A DNA stretch of 64,000 nucleotides from positions 1 through 64,000 of the forward strand of contig NZ_JACVXA010000020.1 in assembly GCF_014903745.1 (NCBI RefSeq), given 5' to 3'. The notes beneath the pieces are model-generated. The model ran no database searches, was not told where the DNA came from, and saw nothing but the letters and a program-made list of their open reading frames with translations. The stretch comes from Mangrovicoccus algicola. GTDB lineage: Bacteria > Pseudomonadota > Alphaproteobacteria > Rhodobacterales > Rhodobacteraceae. Shown here piece by piece: positions 44,587 through 53,914 of this stretch; the stretch's first letter is position 1; each line of letters starts with the position of its first letter. The translations under genes and the position numbers were made by a program.

Positions 44587-45750
44587 TCAGTCCACCATCA
44601 GTCGTCGCAGTATTTCATTCAGGACCAACCGGCCCTGCGCCGTGCAGCGCAGGCGAGTACCGGCTCTTTGCAGCAGACCCATCTCCTCTAGCTCTGCCAC
44701 ACGTGTGTCGTCCAGCCGGTGTCCTAGCCGGGCCAGCCGCCCCAGATCTGTCCCTTCGGTCAGGCGCAGGCTCATCATCAGGTATTCCTCGGCGGTTTCC
44801 GTCAGGCCGAGCCCGTGGCGCAGGGTTTCGCCATTGCCGGTCTCCGTTACCTTGCGAAGCCAGAGCGCCGGAGAAAGTTCCGTCTCCGTTGCCATGCGGG
44901 TTCCACCTAGGCCGAGCCGGCCATGGGCGCCCGGACCGATGCCGACCCAATCGCCGCCCCGCCAATAGATGCGGTTGTGCCGGCTTTCGCTGCCGGGGCG
45001 TGCGTGGTTGGACACCTCATAGGCGGGGAGCCCGGCGGCATCGCACAGTTCCTGCGTGACCTCGTACATGTCGGCGGCGATGTCATCATCGGGCAGATCC
45101 CGCAGCCGGCCGGCGGCAAAGCGGTCGCCGAAGGCGGTGCCGGGTTCGATCGTCAACTGATACAAGGAAAGGTGGTCTACCGCCATATCTAGTGCAGTAG
45201 ATAGTTCTGATCGCCACATGTCGAGGGTCTGTCCCTGCCGTGCATAGATCAGGTCGAAGCTGACGCGGGAGAACTGGGCGCGGGCGATGTCGAAGGCGGC
45301 CATGGCCTCGGCTGCGCTGTGCAGGCGGCCGAGCCGGCGCAGGTCCTCATCGTGCAGTGACTGGACCCCCATCGAGAGCCGGTTGACCCCGGCGGCGGCA
45401 TAGCCGGCAAAGCGGCCCGCCTCCACCGATGTGGGATTGGCCTCCAGCGTGATCTCGGGATCGTTGACCATGGGCCAGAGCCTGCGGACCTCGTCGAGGA
45501 TCGCGGCGACGGTCTCCGGCTGCATCAGGCTGGGTGTGCCGCCGCCGAAGAACACGGTCGACAGGATGCGCCCGGGGGTTTCCGCCGCCGCGCGGCGCAA
45601 TTCGCTCAGATAGGCTTCGGTCCAGGCACGCTGGTCGATGCGGGCGGTGACATGGGAATTGAAGTCGCAATAGGGGCACTTGGCGGCGCAGAACGGCCAG
45701 TGCAGGTAGAGGCCGAACCCGGCCTCCTGCCATGTTTCCAGCTCAGCCAA
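44587..45750 (-). CDS. hemW: Heme chaperone HemW (radical SAM, coproporphyrinogen oxidase-like)
   Basis: 387-residue radical SAM protein. The Fe-S cluster motif CxxxCxxC is CAAKCPYC, followed by DFNSH, the form of HemW rather than HemN. GGGTPSLM and LSMGVQSLHDEDLRRLGR are also conserved. HemW proteins bind heme and insert it into respiratory enzymes; they lack the oxidase activity of HemN. It overlaps rdgB by 8 nt. Confidence 0.92.
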   Translation of the reverse strand: MAELETWQEAGFGLYLHWPFCAAKCPYCDFNSHVTARIDQRAWTEAYLSELRRAAAETPGRILSTVFFGGGTPSLMQPETVAAILDEVRRLWPMVNDPEITLEANPTSVEAGRFAGYAAAGVNRLSMGVQSLHDEDLRRLGRLHSAAEAMAAFDIARAQFSRVSFDLIYARQGQTLDMWRSELSTALDMAVDHLSLYQLTIEPGTAFGDRFAAGRLRDLPDDDIAADMYEVTQELCDAAGLPAYEVSNHARPGSESRHNRIYWRGGDWVGIGPGAHGRLGLGGTRMATETELSPALWLRKVTETGNGETLRHGLGLTETAEEYLMMSLRLTEGTDLGRLARLGHRLDDTRVAELEEMGLLQRAGTRLRCTAQGRLVLNEILRRLMVD

Positions 45751-46354
45751 GGGCCCCCGCCTTCAGCTTGGCGAAGGCATCGGCGCGGTGGCTGATGCGG
45801 TTCTTCTCCTCGGCCGCCATCTCGCCGAAGGTGATGTCATGGCCTTCGGGGATGAAGATCGGGTCATAGCCATGGCCCTCGGCGCCGCGCATGGGCCAGG
45901 TGAGGCGGCCCTCGGCCTTGCCCTCGAACAGCTCGTCATGCCCGTCGGGCCAGGCGATGCACAGCGTGCAGCAGAACCGGGCCGTGCGCGGATGCGGTGC
46001 GCCGCGTTCCTCCAGCAGGTCCCAGGTCTTGCGCATTGCCATGGGGAAGTCCCTGCCGGCGGGCGTCTCGGCCCAGTCGGCGGTATAGACGCCGGGCGCG
46101 CCGTCCAGCCCGTCGACGCAGATGCCGCTATCGTCCGACAGGGCTGGCAGGCCGGATTCCCTGGCCGCGAAATGGGCCTTGATCCGGGCATTGCCGGCAA
46201 AGCTGTCCTCGGTCTCGGCAGGTTCCGGCAGGCCCAGATCGCCGGCCGAGACGACCTCGATCCCGTAGGGGGCCAGCAGCGCGGCGATCTCCACCAGCTT
46301 GCCCTTGTTGTGCGAGGCCAGGCAGAGTTTCGGTTCGGTCAGCTTGCGGGTCAT
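45743..46354 (-). CDS. rdgB: XTP/dITP diphosphatase (RdgB/HAM1)
   Basis: 203-residue pyrophosphatase removing xanthine and hypoxanthine nucleotides from the pool. [20 protein letters not shown] at the start, [22 protein letters not shown] in the middle and [14 protein letters not shown] plus [14 protein letters not shown] near the end are the family motifs. Start at 46354 (MTRKLTEPK) overlaps rph by 4 nt. Confidence 0.94.
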   Translation of the reverse strand: MTRKLTEPKLCLASHNKGKLVEIAALLAPYGIEVVSAGDLGLPEPAETEDSFAGNARIKAHFAARESGLPALSDDSGICVDGLDGAPGVYTADWAETPAGRDFPMAMRKTWDLLEERGAPHPRTARFCCTLCIAWPDGHDELFEGKAEGRLTWPMRGAEGHGYDPIFIPEGHDITFGEMAAEEKNRISHRADAFAKLKAGALG

Positions 46355-47061
46355 GCCAGGGCCGCCTTCTGTGCGGCGACCAGCGTCTGGCAGCCGGTTT
46401 CGGCCAGGTCCATCAGCGTCGACATCTGGTCGCGCGAGAAGGTGGCGCCCTCGGCGCTCATCTGCACCTCCACGAGCCGGCCCGCGCCGGTCAGCACGAA
46501 ATTCCCGTCGACGCCGGCCTCGCTGTCCTCGGGATAGTCGAGATCGAGGATGGGCTGGCCGGCATAGATGCCGCAGGAGACGGCGGCGATATGGTCCAGC
46601 ATCGGATCGGAGGTCACGATCCCGGCCTTCATGAGCTTGTCGAAGGCCAGGCGCAGCGCGACCCATCCGCCGGTGATCGACGCGCAGCGGGTGCCGCCAT
46701 CGGCCTGGATCACGTCGCAATCGAGGACGATCTGGCGTTCGCCCAGGGCGACGCGGTCGACCCCGGCGCGCAGCGCGCGGCCGATCAGGCGCTGGATCTC
46801 CTGGGTGCGGCCGGACTGGCCCTTCTTGGCCTCGCGCGGCATCCGGCTATGGGTGGCGCGCGGCAGCATGCCGTATTCGGCCGTCACCCAGCCCAGCCCG
46901 GTGCCTTTCAGGAAATGCGGCGGGCGGTCCTCGATCGTGGCGGTGCACAGGACATGCGTGCCGCCGACCTTGATCAGGCAGGAGCCTTCGGCATGGCGCG
47001 TCACGCCGGTTTCGATGGTCACGGGGCGCATGTCGCCAAGCTGTCGGCCAGAGGGTCGCAT
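46351..47061 (-). CDS. rph: Ribonuclease PH
   Basis: 236-residue phosphorolytic 3'-5' exonuclease that trims tRNA 3' ends. [38 protein letters not shown], the phosphate-binding [16 protein letters not shown] and [19 protein letters not shown] are present in order. It heads the rph-rdgB-hemW-ybaN operon and is divergent from hrcA across 100 bases. Confidence 0.95.
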   Translation of the reverse strand: MRPSGRQLGDMRPVTIETGVTRHAEGSCLIKVGGTHVLCTATIEDRPPHFLKGTGLGWVTAEYGMLPRATHSRMPREAKKGQSGRTQEIQRLIGRALRAGVDRVALGERQIVLDCDVIQADGGTRCASITGGWVALRLAFDKLMKAGIVTSDPMLDHIAAVSCGIYAGQPILDLDYPEDSEAGVDGNFVLTGAGRLVEVQMSAEGATFSRDQMSTLMDLAETGCQTLVAAQKAALA

Positions 47062-47161
47062 CGGTCATCCTTTCACGGGTTGCCGCAGCCTTATCTGCCG
47101 CACATATGTGATTTCAAGGCCGATTGACGCCTCATCACGGAGCCGGCAAGCTCGTTCAGAC

Positions 47162-48220
47162 ATGAAGACCGACAAGACCCTGACCCCCGACATGAACGCA
47201 CGCGCCCGCGAAGTCTTCCGCCGCGTCGTCGAAGGCTATCTGGAGACCGGCGAACCGGTCGGATCGCGCACGCTCACCCGCTCGATGGAGGAGAAGGTCA
47301 GCGCGGCCACGATCCGCAACGTGATGCAGGATCTCGAATTCATGGGGCTTCTGAACAGTCCGCATATCTCGGCCGGGCGCATCCCGACCGAACTGGGGCT
47401 GCGGATGTTCATCGACGGGTTCATGGAGGTGGAGAATCTCACCGACAGCGACCGCCTGGCCCTGGAGTCGACGGTCGGCCAGGGGCGCGGCGATGTCGGC
47501 TCGATGCTCGACAAGATCGGCGCGGCGCTGTCGGGGGCGACGCACGGGGCCAGCCTGGTGCTGGCGCCCAAGCAGGAGGCGCCGGTGCGCCATATCGATT
47601 TCGTCAGCCTCGGCGCGGACCGGGCGCTGGTGGTTCTGGTGATGGCGGACGGGCATGTCGAGAACCGCGTCTTCACCCCGCCGCCGGGACTGACCCCCAG
47701 CGCGATGCGGGAGGCGGCGAATTTCATCAATGCGCTGGCCGAGGGGCGCACGCTGGGCGAGCTGCGCTACGTGATCGAGACGGAGATGCGCCAGCGCCGG
47801 CAGGAGATCGACGGGCTGGCCCAGGCGCTGGTGGAAAGCGGCCTTGCGGTCTGGGCGGGGGAGGATTCCGATTCCGAACGGCTGATCGTGCGCGGGCGCG
47901 CGAACCTCCTGGACGGGGATGCCGCCGACCTGGACCGGATCCGCACGCTGTTCGACGATCTGGAGCGCAAGCGCGACATTGCCGAATTCCTGGAACTGGC
48001 CGAACAGGGCGAGGGCGTGCGCATTTTTATCGGCTCGGAGAACAAGCTTTTCTCACTTTCGGGTTCCTCTTTGGTGGTGTCTCCTTATATGAACGCTGAT
48101 CGGAAAATCGTCGGTGCGGTCGGGGTGATCGGCCCCACGCGTCTGAATTACGGACGGATCGTGCCGATCGTGGACTATACGGCGCAACTGGTCGGACGCA
48201 TCCTGTCCGACCGGGGATAA
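47162..48220 (+). CDS. hrcA: Heat-shock transcription repressor HrcA
   Basis: 352-residue repressor that binds CIRCE elements and, with GroEL, controls heat-shock genes. The winged helix includes ETGEPVGSRTLTRSMEEKVSAATIRNVMQDLEFMGLL. The C-terminal half (VVSPYMNADRKIVGAVGVIGPTRLNYGRIVPIVDY) is the HrcA signature. Start at 47162 (MKTDKTLTPDM). I do not see a CIRCE repeat upstream of it. grpE follows after 11 bases. Confidence 0.94.
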   Translation: MKTDKTLTPDMNARAREVFRRVVEGYLETGEPVGSRTLTRSMEEKVSAATIRNVMQDLEFMGLLNSPHISAGRIPTELGLRMFIDGFMEVENLTDSDRLALESTVGQGRGDVGSMLDKIGAALSGATHGASLVLAPKQEAPVRHIDFVSLGADRALVVLVMADGHVENRVFTPPPGLTPSAMREAANFINALAEGRTLGELRYVIETEMRQRRQEIDGLAQALVESGLAVWAGEDSDSERLIVRGRANLLDGDAADLDRIRTLFDDLERKRDIAEFLELAEQGEGVRIFIGSENKLFSLSGSSLVVSPYMNADRKIVGAVGVIGPTRLNYGRIVPIVDYTAQLVGRILSDRG

Positions 48221-48231
48221 GAGGAGAGATC

Positions 48232-48867
48232 ATGGCGGATCCGAAGAAGGACAACGGGATGTTCGAGGACAAGCCCGCAACCGGAGCCGAGGAAACCATA
48301 GACATCGAGGCGCTGGCCCGCGAATACGAACGCGCGGCCGAGGCGGGCGAGACCGAGACGCTGCCGCCCGAGGACGAGGCCCCCGCAGAGGCCGGCTCGG
48401 GGCCCAATGTGGATGCCGTCATCGCCGAGCGCGACGAGTATCGCGACCGCATGATGCGCGCCCTGGCCGAGGCCGAGAATGCCCGCAAGCGCGGCGAGCG
48501 CGACCGCAAGGATGCCGAGATGTATGGCGGCACCAAGCTCGCCCGCGACATGCTGCCGGTCTATGACAACATGAAGCGCGCGATCGAGTCGATCACCGAG
48601 GAACAGAAGGCCGAGCATGCCGCCCTGATCGAGGGGGTGGAACTGACGATGCGCGAACTGGTCAACATCTTCGGCAAGCACGGCATCACCCGCATCGCGC
48701 CCGAGGTCGGCGAGAAATTCGACCCGCAGGTGCATCAGGCGATGTTCGAGGCGCCGGTGCCCAACACCAAGGCCGGCGACATCATCCAGGTGATGGCCGA
48801 AGGCTTCATGATCAGCGACCGCCTGCTGCGCCCGGCGCAGGTCGGCGTCTCCTCGACCCCCGCCTGA
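48232..48867 (+). CDS. grpE: Nucleotide exchange factor GrpE
   Basis: 211-residue DnaK cochaperone. An acidic, disordered N-terminus is followed by the long coiled coil (EYRDRMMRALAEAENARKRGERDRKDA, about 65-95) and the beta-rich head (GITRIAPEVGEKFDPQVHQAMFE...). The pair hrcA-grpE is common in alphaproteobacteria. Good GAGGAGAG ribosome binding site. Confidence 0.95.
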   Translation: MADPKKDNGMFEDKPATGAEETIDIEALAREYERAAEAGETETLPPEDEAPAEAGSGPNVDAVIAERDEYRDRMMRALAEAENARKRGERDRKDAEMYGGTKLARDMLPVYDNMKRAIESITEEQKAEHAALIEGVELTMRELVNIFGKHGITRIAPEVGEKFDPQVHQAMFEAPVPNTKAGDIIQVMAEGFMISDRLLRPAQVGVSSTPA

Positions 48868-48868
48868 C

Positions 48869-49405
48869 ATGGCCCCCGGACGCCCCGCGGCGTCCGGTGA
48901 CGGCCGGACCGCCATCGTCATCCTGGGCGCGGCGGTCTGGCCCGGCGGAAGGGCAAGCCCCGCCCTGGCGCGGCGCATCGCCCGCGGCGCCGACCTGGCC
49001 CGGCAGTATCCGCAGGCCGCGGTGATCGGATCGGGCGGGCTCGGCCGCGACGCACCTGCCGAGGCCCATGTGATCCGCCGCGACCTGGTCGCCGCGGGCA
49101 TCGACCCGGCCCGCATCCTCTGCGAGGACCGGTCCACCTCCACGCTGGAAAACGCGCTGTTCACCGCGCGGCTGATGCGGGCGCACGGGCTCGACCGGGT
49201 GCTGGTCGTCACCGACAGCTATCACTGCCCGCGCGCGGTGCTCAGCTTCCGCCGGTTCGGCATGGCGGCCCGCGCGCGTCCGGTCTGGCGGTTCGGCCGG
49301 GCGGATCGCTGGCTGCGCGCGGCCCTGCGCGAGGCGGTGGCCCTGCCGGTCTATGCCGTGCGGCTCTGCCACCACCGCACCCGCGACGGGGACGGCCCCG
49401 GCTGA
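48869..49405 (+). CDS. YdcF family (DUF218) protein
   Basis: 178-residue protein with the DUF218/ElyC-SanA-YdcF fold: AIVILGAAVWPGGRASPALARRIARG, AVIGSGGLGRD, DRSTSTLENALFTARLM and VVTDSYHCPRAVLSFRRFGM. Members are linked to envelope polymer synthesis; the reaction is unknown. It starts one base after the grpE stop, and its last 55 bases overlap the end of the convergent hydrolase gene. Confidence 0.85.
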   Translation: MAPGRPAASGDGRTAIVILGAAVWPGGRASPALARRIARGADLARQYPQAAVIGSGGLGRDAPAEAHVIRRDLVAAGIDPARILCEDRSTSTLENALFTARLMRAHGLDRVLVVTDSYHCPRAVLSFRRFGMAARARPVWRFGRADRWLRAALREAVALPVYAVRLCHHRTRDGDGPG

Positions 49406-50283
49406 GCGGTGCCGGGCGGTTCGGGGAGGATCCCCGACAGGAAGCCGGCGACGAAGCCCGCGAACATCTGCGGCGCCTCGATATTCATCGAATGCCCCAC
49501 GCCGGGCACCTCCACCAGCCGGGCATCGGGCAGGGCCTCGGCCATGGCGCGCATGTCCTTCTGCAGGATGATCGCGTCCTGCTGGCCCCACAGGATCAGG
49601 GTTTCATGCACCAGTTCGCCGATGCGCCCGGCGAGTTCGCCGGTCTCGGCCTCCTTGGTCAGGTTCAGCGGCGTGCCCAGCCAGATGCCGTGCCCGGCGG
49701 TGAAGGTCTGGTCGATGACCTTCTCGTACATCGCCTGCAGATGGTCGATCCCGTCGCGGAACCGGGGCATCTTGCCGGGCAGGAAACTGTCGGCCTGGAA
49801 CAGCGAGGAGGCGGCATTGGCCATCACCGCGCGGGTGGTCTGCTTGGACTGCTCCATCGCGCGGAAGGCGGCGATGGAGCTTTCCTCGAAGCGGATCCCC
49901 ATGGGCGAGACCGGGTCCAGGTGCAGGATCCGCCCGATCCGCTCCGGCGCGATCAGCTGCATCCGCGCCGCGATGATCCCGCCGGTCGAATGCGTCACCA
50001 GGTGGACGCAATCCAGCCCCAGCACATCCATCGCCGCCAGCATGTCCGTGGCGTGCTGGGTGATCGAGTAATTGTCGTAATCGTCATCCGGCGTCGGGCG
50101 GTCGCTGTCGCCGCAGCCGCGCCAGTCGACGGCATGGACCGCGAGATCCGGCGGGAACCATTGCGCGGCGATCTCGATCCAGTCCTTGCTGGCCAGGTTG
50201 CCGTGGATGAATAGGACCGGCACTGGGCCGCTGCCCCATTGCCGATGTCCCAGCGTCACGTCGCCTGCCCTGATCCGTGCCAT
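49351..50283 (-). CDS. Alpha/beta-fold hydrolase
   Basis: 310-residue hydrolase. The oxyanion region VLFIHGNLASKDW, the nucleophile elbow VTHSTGGIIAAR (serine about residue 101) and the C-terminal histidine in VPGVGHSMNIEAP are in order, with a cap domain between. About 25 residues after the normal fold (EPPGTAQPGPSPSRVRWWQSRTA) are encoded by the part overlapping ydcF and are probably a non-conserved tail. No substrate can be inferred; not part of the pca operon, which reads away from it. Confidence 0.82.
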   Translation of the reverse strand: MARIRAGDVTLGHRQWGSGPVPVLFIHGNLASKDWIEIAAQWFPPDLAVHAVDWRGCGDSDRPTPDDDYDNYSITQHATDMLAAMDVLGLDCVHLVTHSTGGIIAARMQLIAPERIGRILHLDPVSPMGIRFEESSIAAFRAMEQSKQTTRAVMANAASSLFQADSFLPGKMPRFRDGIDHLQAMYEKVIDQTFTAGHGIWLGTPLNLTKEAETGELAGRIGELVHETLILWGQQDAIILQKDMRAMAEALPDARLVEVPGVGHSMNIEAPQMFAGFVAGFLSGILPEPPGTAQPGPSPSRVRWWQSRTA

Positions 50284-50377
50284 GTCCTTGTCCCTTCAAT
50301 TCGCTGCCCCAGAGTAACCCGGCCGGAGGCGAAAGCCTCGGGTCCCGTTGCCGCGCCCCCGGTTTGCCCGGCGGCGG

Positions 50378-51295
50378 CTAGGATTCGGTGGCGACCCGCC
50401 GCAGGATGTCGGCGAAGCGCGTGACAGAGGCGCCGGGCGCCTTGTCCAACCGCGTGCACAGCCCGACCGATCCCAGGGTCGTGCCGGTATCCATCGGCAA
50501 TTCGGCGAATTCCCCGGTTTCCAGCTGCGCCGCGACCACCCCCTGGGAGATGAACCACACGGCGCGGGACCGCTTGACGAAGGCCCAGCCGAAACTGGGC
50601 GAGACCGTCTCGATCGCATCCGCCGGGGGCGTCAGCCCCTGTTCCATCAGCAGCCGTTCCACGAAGGGCCGGATGATCGAGCCGGGCCCGGGCAGCAAGA
50701 CCGGGTACCGCGCCAGGTCCTCGGCCGAGAGCAGGCGGGCGCCCTCCAGCGGATGGCCGGCGGCGACCACCACCACGACGCGTTCGCGGTAGAGCGGTTC
50801 GAAGGTGACGGCGGCCATGTTCTCGGGTGCGGGCAGGCGGCCCACCACCAGGTCCAGCCGCCCCTCGCGCAGGTCGTTCAGCAGCACCAGGTTCGATCCG
50901 CTGGCCACCGACAGCCGCGCCCCCGGCCCCTCGGCGCGATAGGCGGCCACCGCCCGCGGCACGATCGTCGCCAGCACCGTGGGCAGCGCCCCGATCCGCA
51001 GCGGCGGCCCCTGGTCCGGATCGAGGCTCTGCAGCGCGCTCAGCCCCTCGCGCGCGGCGGCAAGGCTGGCCCCGGCATGGCGCAGGAAGATCGTGCCATA
51101 GGGCGAGAGGCGGATGCCGCGTCCGTGTTTCTCGAAAAGCGGCCGGCCGCAAAGCTCCTCCAGTTCGCGCAGCGTGCGGCTGACGGCGGGCTGGGTCAGA
51201 TGGAGCGCCTCGGCGGCGCGGCTGACGCTCTTGCGCTGCGCGACCTCGACGAACAATTCGAGGTGACGCATGTTGAGACGGCCGGAAAGACGCAT
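50378..51295 (-). CDS. pcaQ: LysR family activator of the pca operon
   Basis: 305-residue LysR-type regulator. HTH: RKSVSRAAEALHLTQPAVSRTLRELEEL; effector domain begins PLRIGALPTVLATIVP. The sequence and the position divergent from pcaD identify it as PcaQ, which activates pca genes in response to beta-carboxymuconate or its lactone in other alphaproteobacteria. The start at 51295 (MRLSGRLNMRHLELFVEVA) gives the normal N-terminus; the frame stays open upstream across the pcaD promoter but is not expected to be coding. Confidence 0.88.
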   Translation of the reverse strand: MRLSGRLNMRHLELFVEVAQRKSVSRAAEALHLTQPAVSRTLRELEELCGRPLFEKHGRGIRLSPYGTIFLRHAGASLAAAREGLSALQSLDPDQGPPLRIGALPTVLATIVPRAVAAYRAEGPGARLSVASGSNLVLLNDLREGRLDLVVGRLPAPENMAAVTFEPLYRERVVVVVAAGHPLEGARLLSAEDLARYPVLLPGPGSIIRPFVERLLMEQGLTPPADAIETVSPSFGWAFVKRSRAVWFISQGVVAAQLETGEFAELPMDTGTTLGSVGLCTRLDKAPGASVTRFADILRRVATES

Positions 51296-51377
51296 AGCAT
51301 ATCCGATATGATTAACGGCTGAGAAATTATTAAACATGCCCGAAATCATATGCCACACCATCCGCAGGGAGACATCA
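51296..51377. promoter_or_regulatory. pcaQ-pcaD intergenic control region
   Basis: An 82-base, AT-rich gap between divergent pcaQ and pcaD. ATATCC at 51299-51304 followed by GATTAA at 51310-51315 resembles the PcaQ box (ATAACC-N4-GGTTAA) with one mismatch in each half and one extra base of spacing. It is a candidate only. A GGGAGA ribosome binding site precedes pcaD. Confidence 0.35.
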
Positions 51378-52184
51378 ATGCAATTCATCACCGCCAATGA
51401 CATCACGCTCCATGTCCGGGTCGCGGGGCCCAAGGCCGCCGCGCAGACCCTGGTCCTGGTGAATTCGCTGGGCACGGATTTCCGCATCTGGGACGAGGTG
51501 CTGGCCCATCTGGCCGGACGCGCCCCGGACCTGCGGGTGATCTGCTATGACAAGCGCGGCCACGGGCTGAGCGATGCGGGCGAAAGCATCACCATGGCCG
51601 ATCACGTCGCCGACCTCGCCGGGCTTCTGGACCTTCTCGGGACGGGGCCGGCGGTGGTGCTGGGCCTGTCGGTGGGCGGGCAGGTGGCGCTGGGTCTGTC
51701 GGCGGCGCGGCCCGAGCTGGTCGCCGGGCTGATCCTGTCGAATACCGCGCACCGGATCGGCACGCCGCAGATGTGGCAGACCCGGATCCGCACCATCGAG
51801 GACGAGGGGATCGAGGCGCTGGCCACGCCGATCCTGGAACGCTGGTTCTCGGCCGGGTTCCGCGAGGGGTTCCCGACCGTTGTGGCGGGCTATCGCAACA
51901 TGCTGATCCGCACGCCGCTGGCCGGATATCTGGGCACCTGCGCGGCGATCCGCGACACGGACCTGACGCTGGCCGCGGAATCCGTGACGGTGCCGACCCT
52001 CTGCATCGCCGGCGAGGAGGACGGATCGACCCCGCCCGAGCTGGTCGCGGGCATGGCCGCGCTGATCCCCGGCGCCGTCACCGAAATAATCGCCAAGGCC
52101 GGGCACCTGCCGGGGATCGAATTCCCCGACGAGGTCGCCCAGCTGATCGCCCGGCATCTGGACCGGATCAAGGAGACCCCATGA
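51378..52184 (+). CDS. pcaD: 3-oxoadipate enol-lactonase
   Basis: 268-residue alpha/beta hydrolase that opens beta-ketoadipate enol-lactone to beta-ketoadipate. Oxyanion region LVLVNSLGTDFRIWDEV, nucleophile GLSVGGQVALGL (serine about residue 98) and histidine in IAKAGHLPGIEFP. Start at 51378 (MQFITANDITLH). Overlaps pcaC by 4 nt; first gene of the pca operon. Confidence 0.92.
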   Translation: MQFITANDITLHVRVAGPKAAAQTLVLVNSLGTDFRIWDEVLAHLAGRAPDLRVICYDKRGHGLSDAGESITMADHVADLAGLLDLLGTGPAVVLGLSVGGQVALGLSAARPELVAGLILSNTAHRIGTPQMWQTRIRTIEDEGIEALATPILERWFSAGFREGFPTVVAGYRNMLIRTPLAGYLGTCAAIRDTDLTLAAESVTVPTLCIAGEEDGSTPPELVAGMAALIPGAVTEIIAKAGHLPGIEFPDEVAQLIARHLDRIKETP

Positions 52185-52573
52185 CGACGCTTTCCCGCCA
52201 CGATCAGGGCATGCAGACCCGCCGCGCCGTGCTGGGCGACGCCCATGTCGACCGCGCCGAGGCCGCCAAGACGGCCTTCGACGAACCCTTCCAGGCGCTG
52301 ATCACCGAGGCCGCCTGGGGCCATGTCTGGTCGCGGCCGCAGATCACCCGGCGGGAACGCTCGATGATCACGCTGGCGCTTCTGGCGGCGCTGGGACAGT
52401 GGGACGAGGTCGCCATGCATGTGCGCGCCACCCGCAATACCGGCGCCACGCCCGATGATCTGCGCGAGGCGATGATGCATGTCGCCATCTATGCGGGCGT
52501 TCCCGCGGCCAATCACGCCAACAAGATCATCAAGGACACCCTGGCCCAGATGGAGGCGGCAGATGCACAATAA
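52181..52573 (+). CDS. pcaC: 4-carboxymuconolactone decarboxylase
   Basis: 130-residue AhpD-like carboxymuconolactone decarboxylase. Signature: [32 protein letters not shown] and [32 protein letters not shown]. It converts 4-carboxymuconolactone to the enol-lactone that PcaD uses. Here pcaD and pcaC are separate genes, not the fused pcaL. Overlaps pcaH by 11 nt. Confidence 0.93.
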   Translation: MTTLSRHDQGMQTRRAVLGDAHVDRAEAAKTAFDEPFQALITEAAWGHVWSRPQITRRERSMITLALLAALGQWDEVAMHVRATRNTGATPDDLREAMMHVAIYAGVPAANHANKIIKDTLAQMEAADAQ

Positions 52574-53303
52574 CCCCCCCGAGACCGGCGCCTTCTATCC
52601 GCGCGATCCCGACTGGCATCCGCAGGCGCTGACGCCGGGCTACAAGACCTCGGTTCTGCGCGCGCCGCAGCGGGCGAAGATCAGCTTCGACCCGACCCTG
52701 GGCGAGATCGCCGGGCCGGCTTTCGGCCACGGGCTCTTGGGGCCGCTGGACAACGACCTGATCCTGAATTTCGCAAGCCCGGGCGAAAGCGCCATCGGCG
52801 AGCGGATCATCGTCCATGGCCGCGTGCAGGACGAACGCGGCCGCGGCGTCGGCGGCACGCTGGTGGAATTCTGGCAGGCCAATGCCGGCGGGCGCTACCG
52901 CCACAAGAAGGATGCCTATCTGGCGCCGCTGGATCCGAATTTCGGCGGCTGCGGCCGGACGATCACCGATGCGGCCGGCTATTACAGCTTCCGCACGATC
53001 AAGCCGGGCCCCTATCCCTGGCCGAACGGGGTGAATGACTGGCGTCCGCGCCACATCCATTTCTCGGTCTTCGGCACGGGCTTCGCGCAGCGGCTGATCA
53101 CCCAGATGTATTTCGAGGGCGACCCGCTGATCGACATCTGCCCGATCGTCAACACGATCCGCGACCAGGCCGCCATCGGCCAGCTGATCGCGCCGATGGA
53201 CATGGCCAATACCGTCCCGATGGACGCGATGGCCTACAAGTTCGACATCACGCTGCGCGGGCGGCGGTCGACGATGTTCGAGAACCGCCGGGAGGGCAAC
53301 TGA
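52563..53303 (+). CDS. pcaH: Protocatechuate 3,4-dioxygenase beta subunit
   Basis: 246-residue Fe(III) intradiol dioxygenase subunit. The iron-binding region is intact: tyrosine in [11 protein letters not shown], then the HIH motif in [26 protein letters not shown] is the dioxygenase family signature. With PcaG it opens protocatechuate to 3-carboxy-cis,cis-muconate. Stop and pcaG start share one base (TGATG). Confidence 0.95.
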   Translation: MHNNPPETGAFYPRDPDWHPQALTPGYKTSVLRAPQRAKISFDPTLGEIAGPAFGHGLLGPLDNDLILNFASPGESAIGERIIVHGRVQDERGRGVGGTLVEFWQANAGGRYRHKKDAYLAPLDPNFGGCGRTITDAAGYYSFRTIKPGPYPWPNGVNDWRPRHIHFSVFGTGFAQRLITQMYFEGDPLIDICPIVNTIRDQAAIGQLIAPMDMANTVPMDAMAYKFDITLRGRRSTMFENRREGN

Positions 53304-53914
53304 TGCAGCGTCTGGACAGGCTGAAGGAATCCCCGTCGCAGACGGCCGGGCCCTATGTGCATATCGGCTGCGTGCCCAGCTTTGCCGGGATCGAGGGCGT
53401 CTATCCCGAGGATCTGGGCCGGGCGATGATCACCGGCGATGCCAAGGGCGAGAGGATCACCCTGACCGGCCGGGTCTTCGACGGCACCGGCACGCCGCTG
53501 CGCGACGCGATGATCGAGATCTGGCAGGCCGATGCGGCGGGGCTGTTCAATTCCCCGGCCGAAACCCGCGGCAGCGCCGATCCCGCCTTTGCCGGCTGGG
53601 GCCGCCAGCCCACGGATGGCGAGACGGGCATCTATGCCTTCGAGACGGTCAAGCCCGGGCGCGTGCCCTTTCCCGACGGACGCCTGCAGGCGCCGCACAT
53701 CACCATGTGGATCGTCGCGCGCGGCATCAATCTGGGGCTGTCCACCCGGGTCTATTTCGAGGACGAGGCCGAGGCGAATGCCGCCGATCCGATCCTGTCG
53801 CGGATCGAGCACAAGGCGCGGGTCCCCACGCTGATGGCCCGCCGCGCGGGCAGCGTCCATACCTTCGACATCCATTTGCAGGGCGAGAATGAAACCATCT
53901 TTTTCGACGTCTGA
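53303..53914 (+). CDS. pcaG: Protocatechuate 3,4-dioxygenase alpha subunit
   Basis: 203-residue non-catalytic partner of PcaH. MIEIWQADAAGLFNSP and PHITMWIVARGINLGLSTRVYFEDE match the alpha chain; the iron ligands of the beta chain are absent as expected. Its last 26 bases overlap the start of the BKACE gene. Confidence 0.94.
   Translation: MQRLDRLKESPSQTAGPYVHIGCVPSFAGIEGVYPEDLGRAMITGDAKGERITLTGRVFDGTGTPLRDAMIEIWQADAAGLFNSPAETRGSADPAFAGWGRQPTDGETGIYAFETVKPGRVPFPDGRLQAPHITMWIVARGINLGLSTRVYFEDEAEANAADPILSRIEHKARVPTLMARRAGSVHTFDIHLQGENETIFFDV

Noticed and set aside
44690-44712. CCACACGTGTGTCG palindrome in hemW as a parS or operator
   Set aside because: It does not share the TTTCAC/GTGAAA arms and lies in conserved coding sequence.
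47062-47161. CIRCE element expected near hrcA
   Set aside because: No TTAGCACTC-N9-GAGTGCTAA or close variant is visible in the rph-hrcA gap; CIRCE is probably at groESL elsewhere.
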